Shown: positions 36,165 through 45,219 of the stretch, piece after piece
Layout of the letters: each line of letters starts with the position of its first letter
Numbering within the stretch: the stretch's first letter is position 1
Source: Komarekiella atlantica HA4396-MV6
Lineage (GTDB): Bacteria; Cyanobacteriota; Cyanobacteriia; Cyanobacteriales; Nostocaceae
NCBI GenBank assembly: GCA_019359395.1
Contig: JAHHHK010000014.1
Location: 62,001 to 126,000, forward strand
Reading direction: 5' to 3'
DNA: 64,000 nucleotides
The notes under the pieces: model-generated
Database searches by the model: none
Seen by the model: the letters and a program-made list of their open reading frames with translations, nothing else
Told to the model about the DNA's origin: nothing
Program-made: the position numbers and the translations under genes

Positions 36165-37109
36165 TTAAGAATCAATTAATACAAATTTGCGAATATGATA
36201 ATTACGTTCTGGAAATCGGCGTGATAAAAAAGCAGTCAGCAAAAGTCCCCAAGCTAGAGGAGAAAGTACAGATTGATCTATCATCATCAGAAAGCTTTTA
36301 ATGTTTCTTTGCTTCAGTGCTACTAAAATCCAATGTAGTTTCAAATAATTTTTTATATCCTGAAGAAGAGGAATCTTTGAGCGGTACTGTTCATCTACTA
36401 AGGCGTAAATCTTCTCCTTCATGAAGATGTTTGTCGCTAACCGTTGAGTCAAAGAAAATTTTTGATTATAAGCACCGGGCCAAATAGTCCGATAAGCAAG
36501 ACACTGATTCAGGAAAATGGCATGGCCAAACTGGACAATGCGAATCCACGAATCAATGTCGTCACAGTTAGCATCGAGAGTGGAGTCCCAACCACCAGTT
36601 TGCATAAAAGCATCACGCCGACAAGCCACTTGCACAGGCGTACCAAAAGGTAAAAGCTCTAGGAGCATACCGTAGTGAATATCAGCTTGTGGAATATAAA
36701 AAGCCAGTCCAGAACCAAGTTGAGGAGTGCGACTGATTTCAACTTCATTACCATCCACCTGAGCAGCCACGCATGAGCAAATCACAGCATCAGGACAAAG
36801 TGCGATCGCCCTTGCCATCTCTTGGATACAATTAGCAGCTAGGTAGTCATCATCATCTAAAAACTTAATCCAGTCGCCGCTAGCTTTCGCAACTCCAGCA
36901 TTTACCGTCGCCGCATGACCTTGGTTGACTTCGTTACGATGGTAAACAACGCTGTTACCCAAGCTTTTGACATAGGTTTGGGTGTTATCAGATGAACAGT
37001 CATCGACAACAACCACCTCGCACTGCATAGTCTGGTTAAGAGCAGAGTCAATTGCTCGTTGCAGTAAGTTTAAGCGATTATAAGTGGTGATGACGATGCT
37101 AAATTTCAT
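36165..37109 (-). CDS. Glycosyltransferase family 2 protein
   Basis: This 314-aa GT-A enzyme starts MKFSIVITTYNRLNLLQRAI, with VVDDCSSDNT for the nucleotide and the metal-binding DDDD cluster in WIKFLDDDDYLA. The C-terminal part has an Arg/Trp-rich stretch (AYRTIWPGAYNQKF) and ends without membrane helices. It transfers sugars for surface polysaccharide or glycoconjugates; the acceptor is unknown. Confidence 0.9.
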   Translation of the reverse strand: MKFSIVITTYNRLNLLQRAIDSALNQTMQCEVVVVDDCSSDNTQTYVKSLGNSVVYHRNEVNQGHAATVNAGVAKASGDWIKFLDDDDYLAANCIQEMARAIALCPDAVICSCVAAQVDGNEVEISRTPQLGSGLAFYIPQADIHYGMLLELLPFGTPVQVACRRDAFMQTGGWDSTLDANCDDIDSWIRIVQFGHAIFLNQCLAYRTIWPGAYNQKFSLTQRLATNIFMKEKIYALVDEQYRSKIPLLQDIKNYLKLHWILVALKQRNIKSFLMMIDQSVLSPLAWGLLLTAFLSRRFPERNYHIRKFVLIDS

Positions 37110-37261
37110 AAATTCTATACTTGTGGCACAGTCTTTTGTAGCATTCTTTCGATTGCAAACTATTCATATCAGAAAAATTCTCAACATCAAATAACTGGAC
37201 TCTCAGGCAGTTATAGATCTATGATTGATGATCGTGAGTTTTTTAATTAGACAGAGAGATT

Positions 37262-37624
37262 ATGAACGCTCAAGAGATCATCCGCTCCATTGAAGCGGAA
37301 CATCTAAAATCTAATTTGCCCGAAATTTATGTGGGCGACACAGTAAGAGTAGGAGTAAAAATTAAAGAAGGCGAAAAATTCCGCGTGCAACCCTACGAAG
37401 GAGTAGTGATTGCCAGACGCAACGGCGGTATCAACGAAACTATTACAGTCCGCCGGGTGTTTCAAGGTGTTGGTGTTGAACGGGTGTTTTTGTTGCATTC
37501 TCCCCGGATTGACAACATCAAAGTATTGCGTCGTGGTAAGGTACGGCGTGCTAAGCTGTATTATCTGCGCGATCGCGTTGGTAAGGCAACCCGGATCAAA
37601 CAACGGTTTGACCGCCCTTTGTGA
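37262..37624 (+). CDS. rplS: 50S ribosomal protein L19
   Basis: This 120-aa protein has the L19 hallmarks [47 protein letters not shown] and [33 protein letters not shown] (described by position 25-110). L19 sits at the subunit interface of the 50S subunit. It is the first gene of the translation/secretion cluster. Confidence 0.98.
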   Translation: MNAQEIIRSIEAEHLKSNLPEIYVGDTVRVGVKIKEGEKFRVQPYEGVVIARRNGGINETITVRRVFQGVGVERVFLLHSPRIDNIKVLRRGKVRRAKLYYLRDRVGKATRIKQRFDRPL

Positions 37625-37658
37625 TTCGCCTTTCAAAGTATGGGAGACTCCAACTTCA

Positions 37659-37681
37659 AGCGGCTTCTGCCGCTGGTTTAT
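37659..37681 (+). terminator. Possible terminator after rplS
   Basis: AGCGGC-TTCT-GCCGCT forms a 6-bp GC-rich stem with a 4-nt loop, followed by GGTTTATT. The U tract is weak. Confidence 0.3.
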
Positions 37682-37837
37682 TCCCTCACCTAGACTACGA
37701 AAAGTCTGTAACGCTTCTGCGGTAAGCATCAAGTCGTTAAACATCAGAACTTTTCAGAAGCAAGGTAAAATAAAAGTCAAATATTGCGTTAAACTGAGAT
37801 TTAGTTCAGCGCAATGGCTGAACCAAAAACAGCTTGT

Positions 37838-37910
37838 GCGCTCTTAGTTCAGTTGGTAGAACGCAGGTCTCCAAAACCTGATGTCGGGGGTTCAAGTCCT
37901 CCAGGGCGCG
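37838..37910 (+). tRNA. trnW: tRNA-Trp (CCA)
   Basis: A 73-nt cloverleaf: acceptor GCGCTCT/AGGGCGC, D-arm TTCAGTTGGTAGAA, anticodon stem CAGGT/ACCTG with loop CTCCAAA (anticodon CCA), T-arm GGGTTCAAGTCC, discriminator G. CCA is not encoded. Its place between rplS and secE is the normal cyanobacterial order. Confidence 0.95.
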
Positions 37911-38085
37911 CTCAAGAGCAAAAACAAAGCCCGAAATAATTACACAGCTGCTAACATGGCAGTTAGTGCTAATGATTTCGGGTAAAACTTTTGTATTTGC
38001 AGCTTTTTGGCTTCCAGTTAAGTTGTAAACCTGGATAAAGATTAGCAAAGCATAGCTGTACGAGTTAACGGAGGGATAAACGGCC

Positions 38086-38307
38086 GTGGCCAAAAAAAAT
38101 GAAGCAGAATTGCCAGAAGCAACAAATGGGTTTAGCTTTAACAACTTCATCCAAGGAACCAAAGAAGAACTTGACAAAGTAGTTTGGCCCAGTCGGAAGC
38201 AAGTAGTGAGCGAATCCGCCGCTGTGTTGTTAATGGTAGTACTCTCCGCTTCTTTGATATACTTGGTCGATGGATTGTTTGGTTGGGCAGCAAAACAGGT
38301 GTTCTGA
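38086..38307 (+). CDS. secE: Preprotein translocase subunit SecE
   Basis: This 73-aa single-helix subunit of SecYEG has the conserved amphipathic part FIQGTKEELDKVVWPSRKQV followed by the membrane helix AAVLLMVVLSASLIYLVDGLF. It starts with GTG, with GGAGGG upstream. Its TGA stop shares one base with the nusG ATG, so the two are translationally coupled. Confidence 0.96.
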   Translation: MAKKNEAELPEATNGFSFNNFIQGTKEELDKVVWPSRKQVVSESAAVLLMVVLSASLIYLVDGLFGWAAKQVF

Positions 38308-38939
38308 TGACTTCCTCAACAGACGAACCACGCAACTCCACGTTACAGTCAGAAGAAACAGCAGAAGCAGCGTCAAATGAAGCACGCTGGTATGCAGTAC
38401 AAGTAGCCTCTGGCTGTGAAAAGCGTGTAAAAACTAACTTGGAGCAACGCATCCAAACCTTTGATGTAGGTGACAAAATTGTCCAGGTGGAAATTCCCCA
38501 CACGCCAGCGGTGAAAATCCGCAAAGATGGCAGTCGCCAGCATACCGAAGAAAAAGTTTTTCCAGGTTATGTACTGGTGCGGATGATGATGGATGATGAT
38601 ACCTGGCAGGTGGTACGAAACACCTCCCATGTAATTAACTTCGTAGGTTCAGAACAAAAACGTGGCAGCGGCAGAGGTCGCGGTCATGTCAACCCAATAC
38701 CCTTGGGCCCTTCAGAAGTAGAACGTATATTCAAACAAACCAGCGAACAAGAGCCGGTTGTCAAAATTGACATGGCTACTGGTGATAAGATAATCGTGCT
38801 TTCTGGTCCGTTTAAAGACTTTGAAGGTGAGGTGATTGAAGTCTCTCCAGAGCGGAGTAAGCTCAAAGCTTTGCTCTCAATTTTTGGTAGAGATACACCA
38901 GTAGAATTGGAATTTAATCAGGTAGAAAAACAGAGTTAA
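38307..38939 (+). CDS. nusG: Transcription termination/antitermination protein NusG
   Basis: This 210-aa protein has an acidic N-terminal extension of about 30 residues, the NGN domain (ARWYAVQVASGCEKRVKTNL, KVFPGYVLVRM) and the KOW domain (GDKIIVLSGPFKDFEGEVIE). It binds RNA polymerase and links it to Rho or to the ribosome. The ATG at 38307 overlaps the secE stop; a frame open further upstream is only the secE shadow. Confidence 0.96.
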   Translation: MTSSTDEPRNSTLQSEETAEAASNEARWYAVQVASGCEKRVKTNLEQRIQTFDVGDKIVQVEIPHTPAVKIRKDGSRQHTEEKVFPGYVLVRMMMDDDTWQVVRNTSHVINFVGSEQKRGSGRGRGHVNPIPLGPSEVERIFKQTSEQEPVVKIDMATGDKIIVLSGPFKDFEGEVIEVSPERSKLKALLSIFGRDTPVELEFNQVEKQS

Positions 38940-38945
38940 ATACAA

Positions 38946-39371
38946 ATGGCGAAGAAAGTAGTAGCGGTCATTAAATTGGCCCTGAATGCTGGAAAAGCCA
39001 ACCCAGCACCGCCAGTTGGCCCCGCATTGGGTCAACATGGCGTTAACATCATGATGTTCTGCAAGGAGTACAACGCCAAAACAGCAGACCAAGCTGGGAT
39101 GGTGATACCTGTAGAAATTTCGGTTTTTGAAGACCGGAGTTTTACATTTGTTCTCAAGACGCCACCAGCATCAGTGCTGATTCGCAAGGCAGCGAAAATT
39201 GAAAAAGGCTCGAATGAACCCAACAAAAAGAAAGTCGGGTCAATCACCAAAGCCCAATTACAAGAAATAGCCCAAACAAAACTGCCAGATCTCAATGCCA
39301 ATGACATAGAAGCGGCAATGAAGATTGTAGCAGGGACAGCCAAGAATATGGGCGTAGGAATTGCAGATTAG
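38946..39371 (+). CDS. rplK: 50S ribosomal protein L11
   Basis: This 141-aa protein has the normal L11 sequence: [27 protein letters not shown] at the N-terminus and the RNA-binding C-terminal domain with [10 protein letters not shown]. It begins 6 bp after nusG, so it is in the same operon. L11 forms the GTPase-associated centre with 23S rRNA and L10/L12. Confidence 0.98.
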   Translation: MAKKVVAVIKLALNAGKANPAPPVGPALGQHGVNIMMFCKEYNAKTADQAGMVIPVEISVFEDRSFTFVLKTPPASVLIRKAAKIEKGSNEPNKKKVGSITKAQLQEIAQTKLPDLNANDIEAAMKIVAGTAKNMGVGIAD

Positions 39372-39549
39372 TCAAGAATCAAGTCAAGAGTCATTAGTAA
39401 AAGAAAAATACAAATGACAAATGACATAGACGCCTTAGCAGCTAATCTACGAGAACGCTAAGAGCGAACCCGCAGGGTAGGACAAAGGACAAATAACTAA
39501 AATTTATCGGGGGAGAGGCGAAGCTTCGGAATTACCCCAGGAGAGACAA

Positions 39550-40266
39550 ATGGGAAAAAAATTATCACGCCGCTTGCAGGCGTTGCAAGACAAAGTAGAA
39601 GATAGGGACTATGAACCCCTAGAGGCTTTAGCCCTGCTAAAAGACACGGCAACAGCCAAATTCCCTGAAGCCGCTGAAGCGCATATCAGGCTGGGAATTG
39701 ACCCGAAGTATACAGACCAACAGCTGCGGACAACGGTAGCACTGCCCAAAGGTACAGGACAAATAGTCCGGGTGGCGGTAATTGCCAGAGGGGAAAAAGT
39801 CAACGAAGCAAGCAACGCTGGTGCTGATTTAGTCGGTTCAGAAGAGTTGATTGACGAAATCCAAAAAGGCATGATGGACTTTGACAAGCTGATTGCCACA
39901 CCGGATGTGATGCCACAGGTGGCGAAGCTTGGGAAGTTACTTGGGCCTCGTGGTTTGATGCCATCGCCCAAAGGTGGAACTGTGACATTTGACTTAGCAA
40001 GTGCGATCGCCGAATTCAAAGCTGGTAAATTAGAATTCCGAGCTGATCGAACTGGTATTGTCCATGTTATGTTTGGTAAGGCTTCCTTCTCGCCCGAAGA
40101 TTTGTTAGTAAACTTGAAGGCATTGCAAGAAACGATTGACCGCAACCGTCCTTCAGGAGCTAAAGGTCGTTATTGGCGCACATTTTATGTGGCAGCTACT
40201 ATGGGCCCATCAATTAAACTCGATATTAATGCCCTCCGAGACTTTAAATTGACCGAAGCCGCTTAG
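39550..40266 (+). CDS. rplA: 50S ribosomal protein L1
   Basis: This 238-aa protein has L1 features: [48 protein letters not shown] (residues about 117-145) and [18 protein letters not shown]1 forms the stalk at the E site. The 178-bp gap from rplK holds a piece of a dispersed repeat (GAGAACGCTAAGAGCGAACC), an intrusion in an otherwise tight operon. GGAGAGACAA precedes the ATG. Confidence 0.98.
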   Translation: MGKKLSRRLQALQDKVEDRDYEPLEALALLKDTATAKFPEAAEAHIRLGIDPKYTDQQLRTTVALPKGTGQIVRVAVIARGEKVNEASNAGADLVGSEELIDEIQKGMMDFDKLIATPDVMPQVAKLGKLLGPRGLMPSPKGGTVTFDLASAIAEFKAGKLEFRADRTGIVHVMFGKASFSPEDLLVNLKALQETIDRNRPSGAKGRYWRTFYVAATMGPSIKLDINALRDFKLTEAA

Positions 40267-40339
40267 ATTTTAGTCATTAGTCTTTACGACGACTCATGAC
40301 AAAGAGCAAAATTAAATAAGCAAAGCCAAAGATAGCAGG

Positions 40340-40530
40340 TGCCAATGGCTTAATATCCTGCCGAGGTTAAAGTTTTTATTGTCTGAAGTACCACCCCCAA
40401 AAGGCGTGATAACTGTGGCATGAAGAATATTACTTTTAAACCCCGGCTGAGATAGCTGGGGTTTATTGTTTTGAGTTGCTCAGAAAAAGACACCAAGTAT
40501 GGAGGATGGTTTTAAGGAGGTGAAAAAAGC
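40340..40530 (+). promoter_or_regulatory. rplJ leader, likely L10 autoregulatory leader
   Basis: The 264-bp gap between rplA and rplJ holds CCTGCCGAGGTTAAAG, a part resembling the L10-binding leader found in front of bacterial rplJ, then a strong hairpin at 40438-40464 and the Shine-Dalgarno AAGGAGGTG. By the known control of this operon, free L10(L12)4 binds the leader and lowers its own synthesis. The assignment rests on position and structure. Confidence 0.6.
40438..40464 (+). terminator. Attenuator or terminator hairpin before rplJ
   Basis: AAACCCCGGCT pairs with AGCTGGGGTTT (11 bp, one G-U) around the loop GAGAT, and ATTGTTTT follows. It may terminate rplA transcripts or act as the attenuator for rplJL. 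Confidence 0.65.
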
Positions 40531-41115
40531 ATGGGTAGAACAATAGAAGACAAAAAAGAGATAGTAGCTGACCTCAAGGAAACTTTGAGTGGGTCAACTT
40601 TAGCACTGGTGATTGACTACCAGGGACTAACGGTTGCAGAAATCACTGACTTACGGCGGCGGTTGCGTCCAAGTGGCACTGTTTGCAAGGTAACAAAGAA
40701 TACCCTAATGGGCATTGCCATTCAAGATCAGGAAAAATGGCAGCCATTGACGGAATTGCTCACAGGTGCTTCTGCCTTTTTGCTAGTCAAAGAAGATTTC
40801 TCATCTGCGATTAAGGCTTACCAAGACTTCCAAAAAGTCACCAAGAAGACAGAACTTCGTGGTGGTGTAATGGAAGGTCGGCTGCTCAAAGAACCGGATG
40901 TTAAAGCTCTGGGAGACTTGCCATCTAAGGAACAACTGATAGCACAAATTGCTGGGGCTATCAACGCCTTAGCTACCAGGATTGCTGTGGGTATCAACGA
41001 AGTTCCTGGTTCACTGGCTCGTGCTTTGCAGGCTGTGGCCGACCAAGAGCAAAGTGGCGGTAGCACCGAAACCGCTGCTGAAGGTGATAGCAGCACCGAA
41101 ACCGCTGCTGAATAG
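40531..41115 (+). CDS. rplJ: 50S ribosomal protein L10
   Basis: This 194-aa protein has the L10 N-domain ([41 protein letters not shown]) and C-terminal helices that bind L7/L12 dimers. The tail contains a direct repeat, [17 protein letters not shown], encoded by two copies of AGCACCGAAACCGCTGCTGA; many L10 proteins lack such a tail. AAGGAGGTG is the ribosome site. Confidence 0.98.
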   Translation: MGRTIEDKKEIVADLKETLSGSTLALVIDYQGLTVAEITDLRRRLRPSGTVCKVTKNTLMGIAIQDQEKWQPLTELLTGASAFLLVKEDFSSAIKAYQDFQKVTKKTELRGGVMEGRLLKEPDVKALGDLPSKEQLIAQIAGAINALATRIAVGINEVPGSLARALQAVADQEQSGGSTETAAEGDSSTETAAE

Positions 41116-41208
41116 ACTTCATGGTTTATCAGTCAAGAGTCTATAGCTAAGGATTAATGACTAATGACCCATGACAAATAAATAATCAAAATTACAGGAG
41201 TTATATCA

Positions 41209-41601
41209 ATGTCTGCTGCAACCGATCAAATTTTAGAACAACTAAAAACCCTATCTTTGCTGGAAGCTTCTGAGTTAGTCAAGCAAATTGAAGAAGCTTT
41301 TGGCGTGAGTGCTGCTGCACCAGCTGGTGGGATGATGATGATGGCTCCTGGTGGTGCTGCTGCTCCGGCTGAAGAAGCTGTTGAACAAACCGAGTTTGAC
41401 GTGGTTCTAGAATCAGTCCCAGCTGATAAGAAGATTGCCGTGCTGAAGATTGTCCGGGAATTGACCGGTTTGGGTCTAAAAGAGGCTAAAGACTTGGTGG
41501 AAGCTGCGCCCAAGGCAGTTAAGGAAGGTATTGCTAAGGATGCCGCTGAAGATGCTAAAAAGCGGATCGAAGAAGCTGGTGGTAAGGTTACTGTGAAGTA
41601 G
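41209..41601 (+). CDS. rplL: 50S ribosomal protein L7/L12
   Basis: This 130-aa protein has the N-terminal dimer domain ([20 protein letters not shown]), an Ala/Gly/Met hinge ([17 protein letters not shown]) and the C-terminal factor-binding domain ([25 protein letters not shown]). It forms the mobile stalk that recruits elongation factors. It ends the operon, with a clear terminator behind it. Confidence 0.98.
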   Translation: MSAATDQILEQLKTLSLLEASELVKQIEEAFGVSAAAPAGGMMMMAPGGAAAPAEEAVEQTEFDVVLESVPADKKIAVLKIVRELTGLGLKEAKDLVEAAPKAVKEGIAKDAAEDAKKRIEEAGGKVTVK

Positions 41602-41630
41602 TCACAATTTTATTACTAGTTTTGATTAGG

Positions 41631-41656
41631 GAGCCTAAGTTAGGCTCTTTTTTTTT
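41631..41656 (+). terminator. Rho-independent terminator after rplL
   Basis: GAGCCTA-AGT-TAGGCTC followed by nine T. It is the clearest terminator in the window and closes the ribosomal cluster. Confidence 0.93.
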
Positions 41657-41781
41657 GGTTTTATTAGCTAACTGATGCGTGTTAAATTTAATACAATAAT
41701 AATTTATGTATATCAGCGGATAGTTATCTAGCTTTGAGTTAATCGTCTAACTGGGGTGCTTAATTGTAGCGACCTGCCCAA

Positions 41782-44133
41782 TTAAGCTGCCATGTTCTGT
41801 GAATACAAATACTGCTGAAACCCGATAAATACTTCACTGATATTCGCAACGCTCCCTAGTTCTTCAACAGCATCACGAACGGTATGATATTTTAACTCTA
41901 ACAGTTGAGGTAATTTAGTGCGATCGAGTTCCCCAACCCCGGCTTTGATGTATTGTTCGAGTACAAAGTCGAGAAATTCTTGCTGTTTGCCGATATACCG
42001 CGAGAAGATTAACGACTTGTGAGCGAGGACACGCTCTCGACGGCTCATGGGTGCAGAGGCATAGGCGATATAAGCCAGGACATCATATAAATCGCTTTTC
42101 TCGGCATCAATCAGGCGGCTAATTTCTGTGAGTTGTTCCTCCCCGTAGCCCTTCTCTGCCAGTCCTTCTAATAAAGCTCTACGGGTGTTAGGGCGGCTCC
42201 AGATTGCTCGTAGCTCGTTTTCATCTCTGAATAGTTCAGGAATTTCACCAAAGAGACGTTCCACAAATTCTGCGGCACTCATGGGTTTACCGTCTGGACT
42301 CCAGAAGGTCGTAGACATCCGGTGCTGGAAGGTGCGTTCTTTGCCATCAGCGAGTTTGATTTTGATAGTTTTTGGGCTGGGAACTTCTGTACTTTCGTTT
42401 CTAGTTTTGCCTCTATTTCTATCACTATCTGTTGTGGAGACATTGTATTTACCTAATTCTTCACCTCTTGAAATTTTCACGAGAACTGGTTCTTGGGGTT
42501 CACCGTCCCATTCAGGATCTTTGAAATGTTCGTAGGCTTTGACGAAATCATAAATGGTGAAGTAGTCTTTCCCATCAAATAGGCGAGTACCGCGGCCAAT
42601 AATCTGCTTAAATTCAATTATCGAATTGATGGGGCGCATCAGCACGATGTTACGAACATTCCGGGCATCAACCCCAGTGGAGAGCTTTTGGGAGGTGGTG
42701 AGAATGGTGGGGATAGTTTTCTCGTTGTCTTGAAAGGTGCTGAGGTGCTGTTCGCCAAGTTTCCCATCATCAGCGGTGACGCGAACACAGTAATTAGGGT
42801 TAGTGCTAATCTTCATTTGGTTGATTAAATCCCGCACAGCCAGAGCGTGGGGTTGGTTGGCGCAAAACACCAGAGTTTTTTGATTTTGGTCAATTTCTTC
42901 CATGAACAGTTGCACCCGATAACGTTCGCGATCGGCAATTTCAATGATGCGGTTGAAGTCAGCTTCAGTGTAGGTTCTAGCTTCATCTACTGCACCTTCG
43001 ATCAGTTCATCTTCAGTGCTGTAAATATATTCATCTAGGTTAGTTTCGATTTGCCTGACTTTAAAAGGAGTAAGAAACCCGTCGTTGATACCGTCTTTGA
43101 GGGCGTAGGTATAGACTGGCTCGCCGAAGTAGGTGTAGGTGTCTGCGTTATATTTTCGTTTAGGAGTGGCGGTGAGTCCCAGTTGTACTGCTGGGGAGAA
43201 GTATTCTAAAATGCCCCGCCAGGTGCTTTCGTCACTGGCTCCGCCTCGGTGACATTCATCAATGATGATGAAGTCAAAGAAGTCGGGGGGATAGTCGCTG
43301 AATTTTGGTGTAGGATTGCCAGCGTCGTCCCGTCCTGTCATAAAAGTCTGGAAAATCGTAAAAAAGATACTGCCATTTTTGGGGACTCGACCGCGTTTTT
43401 TGATAGCTTCGGGGTCGATGCGGACGAGGGCATCGTCGGGGAAGGCAGAGAAAGAATTATAGGCTTGGTTGGCTAAGATATTGCGATCGCTTAAAAACAA
43501 AATTCGTGGACGACGGGTGGGTTGTCTGCTAAGATTCCAACGGCTTTGAAAGAGTTTCCAGGCGAGTTGGAAGGCGATGAAGGTTTTACCTGTGCCAGTT
43601 GCCATCGTTAACAAAATCCGGTCTTGTCCTTGGCAGATCGCTTCTAGGACGTGCTTAATGGCATTGTGTTGATAATAATGGGTTTCCCATGTGCCGCTTT
43701 TGTCTTCAAAGGGGATGGCAGCAAAGCGATCGCGCCACGCATTTTTTTCGCTAAAGGTGGCTGACCATAGTTGATCCGGGGTGAGATATTGGTTGATGTA
43801 GCCTTCTGCACCTGTGTGCATATCTACTTGGTATATACCGATGCCATTTGTAGAGTAGGCGAATCGAGTTTGTAACTTTTCGGCGTATTTTTTGGCCTGT
43901 CCTAAACCTTCAGTATCTGGTAAGTCGCGTTTTTTCGCTTCGATAACGGCAAGTTTTTCACCATGATAAACCAGCACATAATCAGCGATGTCTGATTGAG
44001 CGCGTTTACCGTTGCCAATTAAACGACCAGGGGCAACAACTTCGCGGCGAATGCGGCTACCTTCGATAACTCCCCAGCTTGCGGCTTTTAGTGCGGGGTC
44101 GATTAGTTCGGCACGGGTTTCGGCTTCGTTCAT
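41782..44133 (-). CDS. hsdR: Type I restriction enzyme, R (endonuclease/translocase) subunit
   Basis: This 783-aa HsdR is of the EcoAI/EcoEI type. The N-terminal nuclease domain has DYVLVYHGEKLAVIEAKKRD (D...ExK). The SF2 helicase has Walker A (MATGTGKTFIAF), the DECH box (IIDECHRGGASDES), TATPKR and GRGTRLFDGKDY. A C-terminal EcoEI-type domain follows. It cuts DNA after translocation when hemimethylated sites are absent. All motifs look intact. It is the last gene of the locus, and a 66-bp minisatellite of over three copies begins 11 bp upstream of its start. Confidence 0.94.
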   Translation of the reverse strand: MNEAETRAELIDPALKAASWGVIEGSRIRREVVAPGRLIGNGKRAQSDIADYVLVYHGEKLAVIEAKKRDLPDTEGLGQAKKYAEKLQTRFAYSTNGIGIYQVDMHTGAEGYINQYLTPDQLWSATFSEKNAWRDRFAAIPFEDKSGTWETHYYQHNAIKHVLEAICQGQDRILLTMATGTGKTFIAFQLAWKLFQSRWNLSRQPTRRPRILFLSDRNILANQAYNSFSAFPDDALVRIDPEAIKKRGRVPKNGSIFFTIFQTFMTGRDDAGNPTPKFSDYPPDFFDFIIIDECHRGGASDESTWRGILEYFSPAVQLGLTATPKRKYNADTYTYFGEPVYTYALKDGINDGFLTPFKVRQIETNLDEYIYSTEDELIEGAVDEARTYTEADFNRIIEIADRERYRVQLFMEEIDQNQKTLVFCANQPHALAVRDLINQMKISTNPNYCVRVTADDGKLGEQHLSTFQDNEKTIPTILTTSQKLSTGVDARNVRNIVLMRPINSIIEFKQIIGRGTRLFDGKDYFTIYDFVKAYEHFKDPEWDGEPQEPVLVKISRGEELGKYNVSTTDSDRNRGKTRNESTEVPSPKTIKIKLADGKERTFQHRMSTTFWSPDGKPMSAAEFVERLFGEIPELFRDENELRAIWSRPNTRRALLEGLAEKGYGEEQLTEISRLIDAEKSDLYDVLAYIAYASAPMSRRERVLAHKSLIFSRYIGKQQEFLDFVLEQYIKAGVGELDRTKLPQLLELKYHTVRDAVEELGSVANISEVFIGFQQYLYSQNMAA

Positions 44134-44143
44134 ATTTCGCTCA

Positions 44144-44366
44144 TCTCGATTTGCTTTTAAGCACTTTTTTGTTGGTTCTGCAAGGGTTTCAGGCTTTGAG
44201 AGTGACTGATCTCGATTTGCTTTTAAGGACTTTTTTATTTGTTATGTAAGGGTTTCAGGCTTTGAGAGTGACTAATCTCGGTTTGCTTTTAAGCACTTTT
44301 TTGTTGGTTCTGCAAGGGTTTCAGGCTTTGAGAGTGACTAATCTCGGTTTGCTTTTAAGCACTTTT
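44144..44366. repeat. 66-bp tandem repeat upstream of hsdR
   Basis: Units begin with TCTCGATTTGCTTTTAAGCA (or TCTCGGTTTG...) at 44144, 44210, 44276 and 44342, so there are three full copies and a partial fourth. Copy 2 differs most. The array fills the gap between the stop of the ATPase-domain gene and the hsdR start. Confidence 0.95.
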
Positions 44367-45219
44367 ATGCCCAAAAAGGGAGATAGCGAGCATAGCGGGT
44401 AGAGGTTGATTCGGATTCATCTGCCTTGATTAAGCCAGCTTCTTTGGTGAATCCTATAATGTAAGAAACATTAGCTGCTTGTGACTCACTTAGACGAAAC
44501 CGCTCTCGTAGGGTTTGGTTAGACATTCGTTGATTGCTGACATACAGGAGACAGCAATGCTGGTAGCAGGCTCGAATTCGATCGCTCTTGCTCATATCGG
44601 CAAAATCCTGATGGGCAAACAGCACTGCTGTAGTGCGTGTGTCACCTACTCGAAAATCTGGTGCGGGTAGTTGAAACATTTCTGCTGCACTTACAACTTT
44701 GTCAATGCCACTGCCTTTTTCTTCACATATATGGAAAAGTCGCATTAAGTTGGCAAGTTGTTCGTTACGGGAGCGATTTTCATCAATAAATCGCTCTACC
44801 TTAATGGGTGGGATGCCGGGATTAGATATCTCAATGCGATCGCTATACATTTCGATCATCACTGAAGTACCTGTTGCTAGAAAATCCTGATGCACCAAAG
44901 CATTCGCAATAAGTTCTCGTAAAGCATTTCTTGGGAACATCTTTACTTCTTCTCGCACAACTTCCTCGATAAAGCGATTTTGCGGTGCTGCCGAGTGGAC
45001 AAAATCCACTAACCCCTCAAAGCCAACAGCATATCCTCGAATGCCTGTTGTGTCATTACGAGTTTTTAGCTTATTGATACCTTCGTAGATTACGACACGG
45101 GGAGCTTTACGAGCCAAGGTAGGAGAAAAGGCATCCAGTTTTTTTGCCAACAGGATGGCAGCTAGGTTTGTGATTGTCCAATCATGTGCTGTTGGTTTAA
45201 TTAACTGTTGGCTCTGCAT
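44365..45219 (-). CDS. ATP-binding (HATPase_c_4) C-terminal part of a split AlbA/RecG-like regulator
   Basis: This 284-aa frame is the second half of a protein normally continuous with the AlbA_2 part upstream. Motifs: IYEGINKLKTRNDT, RNALRELIANALVHQDF (GHKL ATP-binding N box), RIEISNPGIPP and EKGSGIDKV, and a C-terminal winged-helix-like region (LRERFRLSESQAANVSYII). It overlaps the AlbA_2 frame by 19 bp. Either a frameshift broke the gene or the ATG at 45219 restarts translation. Its stop lies in the 66-bp array. Confidence 0.8.
   Translation of the reverse strand: MQSQQLIKPTAHDWTITNLAAILLAKKLDAFSPTLARKAPRVVIYEGINKLKTRNDTTGIRGYAVGFEGLVDFVHSAAPQNRFIEEVVREEVKMFPRNALRELIANALVHQDFLATGTSVMIEMYSDRIEISNPGIPPIKVERFIDENRSRNEQLANLMRLFHICEEKGSGIDKVVSAAEMFQLPAPDFRVGDTRTTAVLFAHQDFADMSKSDRIRACYQHCCLLYVSNQRMSNQTLRERFRLSESQAANVSYIIGFTKEAGLIKADESESTSTRYARYLPFWA

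Noticed and set aside
44144-44366. CRISPR array or attachment site
   Set aside because: The whole 66-bp unit repeats; there is no spacer part that differs between copies and no integrase nearby.
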